Under the pieces are notes generated by a model. It searched no databases. It was given only the letters and a program-made list of their open reading frames with translations, and had not been told where the DNA came from. Shown piece after piece: positions 35,178 through 46,400 of a stretch of 64,000 nucleotides of DNA (positions are counted from its first letter, which is position 1; each line of letters begins with the position of its first letter). Position numbers and translations under genes: made by a program. The stretch comes from Liolophura sinensis (Eukaryota > Mollusca > Polyplacophora > Chitonida > Chitonidae). The DNA lies in the NCBI RefSeq assembly GCF_032854445.1, contig NC_088305.1, positions 6,389,606-6,453,605 of the forward strand, given 5' to 3'.

Positions 35178-35334
35178 TGACGTAATAATATTCCATGTAG
35201 GACGTCGAATCAGGCAAATGTGACGTTGAGTAAGGCATTTACGCTGGGATGACGTCAAGAGGGTTGGAAAGGGCAGCGTCATTGGTCGATATACGTCAGC
35301 GTTTGATGACGTCATGTGTTTATGGGTGACGTCA
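35178..35334. promoter_or_regulatory. Cluster of CRE-like TGACGTCA sites
   Basis: Three perfect 8-bp palindromes TGACGTCA at 35250, 35307 and 35327. There are also near-sites TGACGTAA (35178), TGACGTTG (35221) and the half-sites agcgtca and tacgtca near 35274 and 35293. TGACGTCA is the established CREB/ATF binding site. The target gene is unknown: the Cys-rich gene ends 0.7 kb upstream and the GALNT 3' end lies 2 kb downstream. Confidence 0.5.
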
Positions 35335-35560
35335 CACCAGGCAATGTGGATGGGACAGAAATATTTTGTTTCCGTATACTCTGCCGAAACGTACAATATC
35401 GGTTTTAATTCACTGCAATATTTGCACAACTTAAGAAAGCAATTCAGACTGCCCCAGTCTTTATCAATTCACCTTGCTTTTAAGACACAGAAGTTTTGAC
35501 ACCAAAGTAGCTCTTTAATGTAAATATCTGGCCAAAGTTCAAAGTTACTGTTTCCAATAT

Positions 35561-35765
35561 TCATTTATTTATTTCACAGGTGTTTTACTCCGTACTCAAG
35601 AATATTTCACTTATACCACGGCGGCCAGCATTATGGTGGGAGGAAACCGGGCAGAGGCACCCGCAGGTTGCTTTCAGACCTTTCCACTTACGGCTGGAGA
35701 GGAAGCGTGAGAGGCTTCTGGGTCATTACGCTGAGCTAGCGCTAGCTGAGTCACGAAGCCCCTAT
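35561..35765 (-). mobile_element. SINE family A with target duplication
   Basis: Minus-strand copy with internal deletions, flanked by the 12-bp duplication tgtttccaatat at 35549-35560 and 35766-35777. Confidence 0.88.
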
Positions 35766-35799
35766 TGTTTCCAATATAACGTCAGGATTTCATTATTAG

Positions 35800-35925
35800 T
35801 TTTACTGAGGTAAAGTGACAAGAGGTCGGATTTCACCTGTTGCATGTGACCATGTAGCAATTATCACACCGTCGTCGATGCTCTGTTATTATACTCCTTA
35901 CTGTAAGTCTTTATTTATAATCTGG
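35800..35925 (+). repeat. Family B partial copy
   Basis: Contains tactgaggtaaagtgacaag, aggtcggatttcacctgttg, catgtgaccatgtagcaatt and the 3' end atcacaccgtcgtcgatgct, in the same order as at 14370 and 36228. Confidence 0.7.
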
Positions 35926-35927
35926 TA

Positions 35928-36070
35928 TGTTGGAAGGTCTGTCAGCAACCTGCGGATGGTCGTGGGTTTCCCCCGGGCTGTGCCCGGTTTCCACCCACCA
36001 TAATGCTGGCCGCCGTCGTATAAGTGAAATATTCTTGAGTACGGCGTAAAACACCAATCAAATAAATAAT
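35928..36070 (+). mobile_element. SINE family A, 5'-truncated
   Basis: Body from ggtctgtcagcaacctgcgg to caccaatcaaataaataa, near consensus. It follows directly after a family B 3' end. Confidence 0.83.
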
Positions 36071-36227
36071 TATAATCTGAGGACGCAGCAAGCAAACTCG
36101 TAGCTTTTAATAAGTATACAACCTCGTGGCCAGTACCACTCGTCATTTTTAGTAAAATTTACCTCACATACATCTCTTTGGATTTCTTTCGCAGCTGCTT
36201 AGATTATCTTGTATGGAATGGGCATAG

Positions 36228-36785
36228 ACCAGTGACATCTTCCAAACCAGTGACCTCCGCTAAATTGCAATTAACATAACTCTTTTTTTTTACATGATTT
36301 TGTGTAACCATGGTGAGGGGGTGGGGGGAGGTTTTTTTTTTTTTTTTTTTTTTTTTGATTGGTGTTTTACGCCGTACTCAAGAATATTTCACTTATACGA
36401 CGGCGGCCAGCATTATGGTTGGTGGAAACCGGGCACAGCCCGGGGGAAACCCACGACCATCCGCAGGTTGCTGCAGACCTTCCCACGTACGGCCGGAGAG
36501 GCAGCCAGCATGAGCTGGACTTGAACTCACAGCGACCGCATTGGTGAGAGACTCCTGGGTCATTACGCTGCGCTAGCGCTTTAACCGACTGAGCCACGGA
36601 GGCCCCGGGGGGGGGGGGGAGGTTATAAGTCAATATATTAGCATTTACATAAACAGTTAGAAAAAAACCCTTAACTGAGGTAAACTGACGGGAGGGCGTA
36701 TTTCACCTGCAACGTGTGATTAATTGCTAGCTATCACACTGTCGTCGCTATTCTCGTTTTACTCTCTGTGCTGTAGTCTTTGTAT
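36228..36785 (+). repeat. Family B copy split by a nested SINE
   Basis: The left part (36228-36331: accagtgacctccgctaaat, gcaattaacataact, aaccatgg) and the right part (36607-36785: gttagaaaaaaacccttaac, gaggtaaactgacgggaggg, atcacactgtcgtcgctatt) belong to one family B copy. It is interrupted by the SINE at 36332-36606. Confidence 0.75.
36332..36606 (-). mobile_element. Full-length SINE family A nested in family B
   Basis: A long T run (complement of a poly-A tail) starts the copy and ggcccc ends it. G-rich stretches gtggggggagg (left) and ggggggggagg (right) look like the target duplication, so the SINE is younger than the family B copy. Confidence 0.88.
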
Positions 36786-37334
36786 ATTGGACCGCTGAAC
36801 ACTGCATGTGTCGTCAGGCAGCTATATTTGGATAAAACAGGGGAAACTACTCATGTGCCAACAGATGCAATCTTAAGTTATCTGCACATTATCTCCCTTG
36901 GTTCCATTTTTTTGTCAAGAAAAAACTCGAAAACCGTTGACTTTAAAAAGAGCAGGTTTTTTGTTTGATTATGATTTTATATTTTTCTCTTTTCATAACT
37001 GTCTAAACTTCAATCCATGATGAATCAAACCAAGAAACACATACAAAACCAATACGAGTTTTCATTGCATTCGTAAATAAATTGCAAACCACGCACGCCC
37101 TATACATAATATGTTAGTTACTTAGCAATCTCCATTCGCTAAACATGAGCTTGGGCGACTTTGTACGTTACAAGTGTGCTCCATCGTGCATATAAATACC
37201 TTCCAAAACAGCATAGATATTCCGTTCGTTTCATGCCCTACAACACACGTTGGTGTTTACGTCATTATAGCGCTCTTCAGTTTAGATTAGAGCGCCACCT
37301 GGAGGACAGAATATGAGAAGTTGTCTCTCCTTGA
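36786..37334. other. Region beyond the GALNT stop; no gene seen
   Basis: Would contain the GALNT 3' UTR. I found no canonical AATAAA on the minus strand within 300 bp of the stop, so the transcript end is not placed. No other gene is seen. Confidence 0.4.
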
Positions 37335-37463
37335 TCAGCTGCCTCTTTTAGGTAGAATCCATTTTTGTCTTTCGATATCCCGACACGGTAGCATTTCAAC
37401 ACTGCCTCCACCGACTGACATTTCCATGCACTTTGCGCTTACAACGTGGTAAAGTGACCCGTC
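37335..37463 (-). CDS. GALNT exon 12 (lectin gamma repeat, stop)
   Basis: Follows ttgccattacag. Encodes residues 766-807, with KCMEMS, a second cysteine in LPCRD and the lectin Q-x-W motif RQKWIL near the end, then TGA. The position normally Asp in the CLD motif is Glu here. Confidence 0.83.
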   Translation of the reverse strand, partial: DGSLYHVVSAKCMEMSVGGGSVEMLPCRDIERQKWILPKRGS

Positions 37464-40400
37464 CTGTAATGGCAAACGTTCATGATTTGATATCAGCAGT
37501 TGTTTAATACTCCTGTTATAAGAAGAGTCGCTCTATCAGATGTCTCGCAATTTCACGCAGGTTTGGTCGAGACAGGGTGGGGGCTCCCGTAGACTATCGT
37601 GGTTTAAAGGCGAGGATTCACGGTTGTTACTAGACTTGCTAGATCTTGCATAGTGCTATCTGCATGGAGGCTCTAAGGCGCTGTTAATCACGTTAAATCA
37701 CGTCTTTAGCCGCGTCATCTTGCGAGATCCTCCACCTTGTCTAGTTTAAACCGTGTCCGAATTCGCGTAAGATCTCAAAAGCCGACTCAGCTTATTATAA
37801 AAGTACATGATATCAGATCACCAGTCACTCAATTTTATATAACTATCCTAAATGATCTAATATTTCGTCCATGAATAGGTTACTCATTTTTCCAGATTCT
37901 AGGAGTTTTGAGGCTTTGTGAGGTTTTTGGAAGGTAGGATGATATCCAACTTGAAAAGTGTAAATTTTTGCATCAGAGGTAATATCTCGTTACATATATT
38001 TGCCTTTAAAATGTTCTTTTTGCGGTCGAATTTTTTAGGTCATTTAGGGTATATCCCACTAAAAACTCCCTACACCCTCGGTGACTATGAAGTACCCGAC
38101 CTCTTTAGAAGAGAAACAAACGGTTTTCATTCACAGAACGCATTAGCTATTTTAGTAACGGTGCGCTTGCGTAGACTGCCTGTTCGCCTTAATTATGTCT
38201 GCGATATTCATCTGTGGTCCGATCTGCAAAGCAAGCGTAATTTTTCCACAGGCGTTACGTATCGCTTTAGTAGGTGTTACCGAGACTGTTACGCTAACGC
38301 AAATTTGCGCGCGCTTTGTGGAACGCCTCTGACCCCGATTTGGTTGCCCTGTTACACAGGACGTGTGAACATCATTTATTTGCACGTCATATTGGCAGAG
38401 GTTGGAAAACATTACAACGCACTTGTCCAAAATGTGCCAAAGAAGTCTACTTAACAAAGTTCCTTTTCAAAATAGCATATACCAAGCTGGGTAAACTATA
38501 CAAAGGAAGGCTTGAGTGCGAGCTTTGGTGCGGTTTACCAAGTTCCAATAATCACAAAAATTTTTGAGTCATGTACCACAACCTTACCTTTCGCAGCTGC
38601 CATTCCTGGTTGCCCCTCTTGTGATGACAGGTGAGCATGACGGGCTGCTTCTGCCCGGAGTAATCCACGCAGCCGATATCTGACTGAATTGAGCTGTCCT
38701 GTGAGAGCCAAAACAGCTGCAAACCAGAAAGTCACATTATTTTATTTATTTTCTGTTTATTTGATTGGGGTTTTATGTCACTTATGCGATAGCATAATGG
38801 TGTGAGGAAACCAGGCAGAGTCCGGGGAAAATCCACAAGCATCCGCAGGTTGCTGCCAGACCTTCCGACGTACGACCGGAGAAGAAGCCAGCAAGTGACG
38901 AAACCAGACAATAATGTAATGGTCACGTTATAGTGTTATTTCAACGAAGATGTACAAATAAACTACTCAATATCACATTTTTACGAGGTGATGTTTGAGT
39001 ATCCTTGGTCTACTGCTTGAAGGTGCTTGACTTTCAGTTGATAGAATACACGTGGTGCGGTTTCAAACCCGGTCTTGGTCCGAAATTTTGTCGATTCGTT
39101 CATCGACATCAAAGATAGTAAACACAGTAGGGATAGGATTCATTCTTTGATCTTGATCTTTGGGAATAACAATGCTTACACCAAAAACCTTCAATCATGG
39201 TTGTTTAATTCAACTATTGTTTCGATGTTTATTTTTGTATAACCTTATATCCTATGCTTGAAACATGCTTTTTTGACTCTATTTTGATTTTGGTCGCATG
39301 AACAGAAATCTTAAAGGATGAAATTTGGTCTATATACTTAGGACATAATGGCTTTTGAGTGTGTAAATTTTTAGAACCTTATGTAAGAGGGTTTCAGAGA
39401 TATTGAGTGTCAAAGTACGGCCCATTTTTTATGCCCACCCGATATATACAGTTTCATTGGTTGATTGAGATAGAAATGGACCACGTACTGAATATATTTG
39501 GAACATAATTCTCCAATTAACTAACAGATGCTGGTATTAATAAAGGTAATTTTATCTTCTTAATAAACGCCTTGTTTTTGTGACAAGGTAGAGATGATAT
39601 ACCTGGAATCTATTGCTGTCACAGGAGCTTGCGGCGATGGCCTTCCCCTTTGTTAACCCCAGGATGCACTTAGGCACGGCTTTGTTCTGGATCTGTCAAC
39701 AAACACACTCAGCGTCATAGGAAAAACATTTTCAATGGTGTTAAAACTTTCAAGACCATAGGAAACGCAAAACTTAAAGACAGAATGCATGCTTAATTGT
39801 TCATGGGGATAGTACATACTCAGACGAAGCTGACTGATTTCAATATCACAACGCAAATAGCGTTTTTGCATCTGTGAGAATACTAAAACTCTACGGTATA
39901 CTTTAGATATCTTCACATCGCTTACGTATTTAATGAAATCCTTGGTTTATTAATTTCAGGGACGTTTCATAAATCTATGTTGTAAGCTTTCTTGCCTGAA
40001 GTGAACGTTTAGACTCTTTTTAGCATATTATCTTTACGCAAAAGTAATAATATAAAACCTTAGGAAAAGGAAGCGGTACAACCACTGAGTTAGACATAGC
40101 GATTCAGATACTAGTATCATTTACATATCCGAGTATTTAAAAAAAAGGAAACTCTTCGTTATCTGCAGCAAAGAAAGCTACTGTGTCGAAAAAGCCTTTA
40201 CAACTTTGTGAACTCTTTGGCTAGTGGATTGTGCTCTGTTTCCTTTTTTTTTACGGCATTTTTTGCGGATTTATTGTCCAAGTAATGTAAAAAGTGCTTA
40301 CATACTTTGCAAAAACTTTACACTTTTCTCATTCCATACCAATACTGAGAACGTTTCTACCTTTCGAGTAAATAATTGTCCCGAGGCATCTGATGCTACA

Positions 40401-43400
40401 CGATAGGACTTGGCAACAAACTTACCACTCCGATTGGCGTACTCGCCGGTATATAGCGGAAGGGGTAGACGTTCCTAAGATACCACTCAAAGCTGTGACA
40501 CTTCAGTCTGTCCCTCAGGGCCTTCCTCTCTGACACATCTCCGTAGTCAACCTGCAGTAAGTCCAACAGACATGTTCGGTTAACATGGGCACTTTCTGAT
40601 GTCATCATTAATTTACACTAAACATGTCCATCTTTCCTTACAGGATATACGTGAAACGCTTGGCTTTTAATGCGTGGGTATGGTGGCAGCGGTGTTTTGT
40701 GAACTACCTCTTTGCATTACGAACACAAATCTAACAGGGCCTCTGACGCATTACAGGAAAGAACTAAAGAGTACATCGCTTTGACCCACAAAAAGATGCA
40801 GATGTCTTGGTTCACTTACCGGTTTCCTCCCACTTATTCGGTAAAATATGTCTTTGTAGTCGTCCATCCAGACCTCGGCCACTCGAATCAAGTTTTTACT
40901 CAATACACGGAAACTTTTACCTTCCCATGTTATTGGTGAGGACTGCCTGAAAATATGGCCGACAATTGAGCACGGGAGTACTTCCAGGCTTCCCCCACAC
41001 ATCCAGATCTATAGGATAAAAAAGAAAGATGGACGATAATAACACTCGTCGTATACAATATATACTGTTTAGTTCCATCTCTGATGATGATTTTCCCTTT
41101 ATTTATTTCTTGGGACAGGACGGAGAATTTCGTCGATGGCGCTCAGTGTTTTGGATGGGGGGAAACCAGACTGAGCGGGGATAATTACTCACCACTGGCC
41201 ACTTACTGACAATTCCATGTGTGAGGTACTTAGGCTATTAGTTACCTGGATACTAGGATAAGAAAATATATGGTGTCAGTAAGTGGAGAGGCGTCAGACG
41301 CGTCCTATAACTGCCAAAGACCCATCAATTCAGTGTAGTGGCCTCCGTGGCCGAGGGGATTTGGTGGGGGGGTTGGGTGTGGTAGCACGCTAGCACGCTA
41401 GCACGGCGAAATGACCCAGAAACCTCCCACCAACGCGGTCGCTGTGAGTTCAAGTCCTCTACGTACCTTCAAAACGCCGCTGTCGGGTCTTCCATGGCCA
41501 GTGTTTAGCGTGCTAGCGTAGCACAATGACACGTATTTATTTGACATGCAGCACTGCTGACGATGATGTCATTAAAATGAGGGGCCTCCGTGGCTCAGTC
41601 GGTTAGCGCGCTAGCGCAGCGTAATGACCCAGGAGCCTCTCACCAATGCGGTCGCTGTGAGTTCAAGTCCAGCTCATGCTGGCTTCCTCTCCGGCCGTAA
41701 GTGGGAAGGTCTGCCAGCAACCTGCGGATGGTCGTGGGTTTCCCCCGGGCTCTGCCCGGTTTCCACCCACCATAATGCTGGCCGCCGTCGTATAAGTGAA
41801 ATATTCTTGAGTACGGCGTAAAAACACCAATCAAAAAAAAAAAAAAAAAATCAATCATTAAAATGAACATAAAGTCAGCCACTAAAACTAAAGTAATTAG
41901 AAAAACTGTATTCCAAAAATGTTTTAAAAATATTTTCAAAATTCTACACATCTTATCAACAAGATAAATAGCAAATGATTGTCAGGATCTAGCTACTCAC
42001 TTGGTGACGTCATTTTGCCATGATATAGCTATCTAGAATGATGTTACAAAATCCAGGAGTCCTCCCATACCGAAAAGATATTTTCGTAATAAATCTGACT
42101 TAGCTAAGGAAAAATAATGCAATGCCACAATATCTGTCTTCAAGTAATTACTCTCCAGAGGTGTTTTTTTTTTTGCTAGCTCACCCTGACAAGTTACTGC
42201 AGTCTCCTGCTCAACACGTGTCCATTGTGACACGGACAGCCATTCTCAGTTCCCTTTTCATAAAGGTGGTGTCCAAGATGCATCAGTTTAACACTTAACC
42301 TGACAGCAAAATCCGTTTTATTGCATCGATATATGCATATCCACTATAAGAAACCACACTGATAATCGAGAGCTAATAGGTTTAGCGCTAGTGATTGGCC
42401 AACTTCATAAGGGCTTTTACAACATAGCTACTAAACCACAACTAACATGCTAAACGTCATCTTCTCGGCTTTCAAAACTTTATAGAATTTCTTCCATATT
42501 TTTTCTATGTATATATAGTGGCAGCCTTTATGTTCACTTTAAAACTTTGAAAGCCATTGGTCTGTATCATAAAATATAGTTCTTTCTAGATTATTTATAA
42601 TAAACAAAATCGCAGTTTTCAACTTTTAAGTAAGGTATAGTTCTTTTCAACTAGATTTAAACATATATAACCTTTTTTGTTTGTTTGTGTTTTGGACGTT
42701 TTCATCAAAATACAAAAATCATTCAGTGTCTCCTGTTTTATTCATGTTCTCATCACAATATGGCTGAAATATTGCCAATGTGACATTACGCCATAATTAT
42801 TCATTCATTCTTATTTCTTTACACCACGAAAAGTGGGAGGACGGGAAGGAGAGGGTAATCTACAAATTCGCTTTTACTGACCAATGACTCACTAGGATCG
42901 CACTACAAGCAAAACAAGTCTTCATAAACAAAGTTTTATATTTATAAATAAATATTAATTACTGCCTTGGACGTACATAAACAGTTGACCAGCTGTCGTG
43001 TTTCCGGCTTCCATTCAATTCAAGCATCAGTCAATCGGTAAAATGTAGTGCTATCACGAAAGGTTAACGACCAAACTAGTTAGCTATGGTAACAATTAAA
43101 TTTCAGTCTAAATAATAAGTCTAGGATTGTTCTTGTCAGAAGCCGAACTTAACACATACGCGCATGATGAAACAAAACTTTCTATCGCTACGATATCGAT
43201 ATATTTATTTATTTATTTTATTTGATTGGTGTTTTACGCCGTACTCAAGAATATTTCACTTATACGACGGCGGCCAGCATTATGGTGGGAGGAAACCCGG
43301 CAATGCCCGTGGGAAACCCTCGACCATCCGCAGGTTGGTAGTAATCCTTCCCACATACGATTGAAGAGGATGCCTGCATGAGCTGGACTTGAACTCACGG

Positions 43401-46400
43401 AGACCGCATTGGCGCTAACCAACTGAGCCCCCAATCTCGATATAAGAGAAGAAGGAAAACATACCTACCTTGAAGGAAAGTTCCAAGTTTTCGCCGCCCC
43501 AAAAATCCAACGATGGATCGTATGTACCTATGCGAGTGAAGAAATCCTTGTGGATGGTAAACAGTCCTCCAGCCATCGTTGGCGACCTGATAAAGATAAA
43601 GACTGGTTACCTGACTGGTTAATCAACCAAACACATTTTCAAGCTGGCTAGAATAGTTACCAGACATTTAAACAGCATATTGAGGTAAACAACCTTTTGA
43701 GCCCTCTAGATTGGTAAAGTCTAACATATTGCAATAATCATCACCGGGTCTTTTTTACATGTGTCTTATTCTACTTAAGCCATGGCGTTTGGGGACAACA
43801 GTTGCTACTATTTCAGCATCTATTCGAACTGTTAGAATAAAACCCTAGCTAAGGTAAACTGACAAAAGACTGTATTATACCGGTTGCGTATGATCATCTG
43901 CCAACATCATTTGTCGCTGATCTGGTTTTGCCCACAATGGTGTAATCTTATGGAATAATGTTATAATGCATGGAATAATGACGTGAGGCATGGAATAATG
44001 ACGTGGGAAATGGTATAATGACATGAGGCTTGGAATAACGCCTCTGGACATGCGGGGTATCTCTTGAGCATATTTTAACCTTGACAGTTCAGATAACGGT
44101 TCTAAACAAGTCCAGCAAACCGCTTTATGGGTTTAGAAAAGAAAAGTTGATTGTCAAAGTCCTGATAAATGACGCTGGTGAGGCAGTCTTGATTTTCACG
44201 CGGACAAAATGCCTAACTGATAATTTAAAATCACGTCTTACATAACTTGTCTGTAGTCGAATGGATATTGGTCAAGTGTATATTAACGGAGAGTCCAGAA
44301 TCTCAGAGGTCCTTTTTATCATTTTGCCTGATATACTGTTTAATTCGGGACTAAGGACCAAGAGTGCATCCACCGTGTTGTATACTATCGTCATGCTTGA
44401 GACATGAATACTTGCAATCGTTTATATGTACGCTCATGTTTCGATTATCGACAACTTATACCCTAGAACACAAAGCACAATTTGAATATTGATTTTGTTG
44501 ATGTTGTGGCCTTCTCTTTACACGAATCTGGCTTCATTTTACTGTATATACCGGTACTTTTTAAATTGGTCGTTTGTGTTGAAGAGTCTGTTTCCACACC
44601 AAAGTAAATAAGCCACCTTCACACGGTGTTATTTGCCGAATTTTATGAAATAGCGTTTGTCTTATTATCATTCGACTAGTCGGAAGCAAGAAATCGCAAA
44701 GTGTGAGCGCGGCTTTAACGGAGCTATAATGACAAATAGGTTCAGTATACTGCGCACCTCAGTGGTTGAATTTGATTGTTTGCATCAAAAGGGTTCTCAA
44801 ACAGATCCCAAATGAAGAGAAGGTTCCAGGCGAATCCGCCCACGTAGATGTTGTTATGACTCCAGCGACCAAAATGGAAGTCAGCGTTGTTGATGGATGT
44901 GATGAGAGGTGTAACGACATTTGTCCAGTTCTGACCCACGCGGTCTAGTAAAGGCTCCAGCCAACCTGAAAATAATAAACCAGATACAGTCATTAGTGTG
45001 TTAAACTACATATTGCTGTAAAAGAAATTACGTAGGCATATCCGTAAAACCGAATTGACTCATTTTTATCACACAGGTGTTGCTGAGAACCTAAAATGTC
45101 CACCTCGTATGCGAGGGACAGAGGTTCAGCCCTGTAAAGGGTCGTACATAACATCCTTTTTCATTGATTGATTGCTTGATTGATTGACTGGTGTTTAACA
45201 CCGTGCTCAAGCATTTTTCCCATGACGGCGGTCAAGTACCTGACAAACTTTAGGATCTAAAACCGCGGCCGACACAGCGACACCTGGATTCGAACCCGCG
45301 ATCTAACTGGTCACGGACCTAGCTGATTATTGTTGAGAGCTATCAAAACGGTACATTTGTGCTTGAAACTCACTATGGTATAATGCTTCAACACAATGCG
45401 TACACGGTGGACAATGGTATCCACCAGTTTGCAAGATTTATATTTGATTTAGTAAATAGATCATTAATTTAAGCTGATTCTGAAAACTCGCAGAGCGGAT
45501 GATGATTAGCTTTACTGATTTTAAACATCTGGCGCGTAAATGAACAGAGGAAGGCTTACATTCGGACGTTGTCGCTCCTATGGTCTTACTCTCTATACTG
45601 CACGGCTTTAATTATACTGTATTCACGCATATTTAAAACCAGGATTCTGTTGGTGGACTAAGCAGACCCGAGACCAGATCCTTTTGTATTGTTTTATTTA
45701 TTTATTTATTTATTTATTTGATTGGCTTTTTACGCCGTACTCAAGAATATTTCACTTATACTCAAGAATATTTCACTTATACGACGGCGACCAGCATTAT
45801 GGTGGGAGGAAACCGGACAGAGACCGGGGGAAACCCACGACCATCCCCAGGTTGCTGCCAGACCTTCCGGAGAGGAAGCCAGCATTGATCGCATTGGTGA
45901 GAGACTCCTGGGTTATTACGCTGTGCTAGCGCGCTAACCAACTGAGCCACAGAGGCCCCCTGTATTGTTTTAATGTGATTGTATGTTAAATGTGATGACA
46001 ACACTGCATTTTTTTCTTATTTTTCCTTAAGCCATGGTGCTAGGGAGCGCGTAAATGTCCTAATCTTTATGCATAGCATGAACACTTAGAATAAAACCCT
46101 GACTGAGGTAAGCTGGCACATGGCCGTAATTTATCAGTTACGTATGACCATTTGCCACATATCACACTGTTGTAGCCCCCCTGTTCTTATTCTCTATGCT
46201 GTACGTCTTTAATTACATTAAGCAGAACATTGGCTTTTTGGATGTTGTCCTTGACATGAACATTGTAAAAATTCAACAGTGCATGGACGCTTGGCGTACG
46301 GAGTTTGGTCACTCAACCGCTACTGACTGGCATGTGGAATTTGACTCCTTCACTTTCAAATACCATACCGGTACCCAAAGGTTTCATACTTGGATGTCTC

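Noticed and set aside
37918-38567. Plus-strand frames of 178 and 83 codons inside GALNT intron 11
   Set aside because: No recognised domain, overlapping in different frames, and no clear splice or promoter support.
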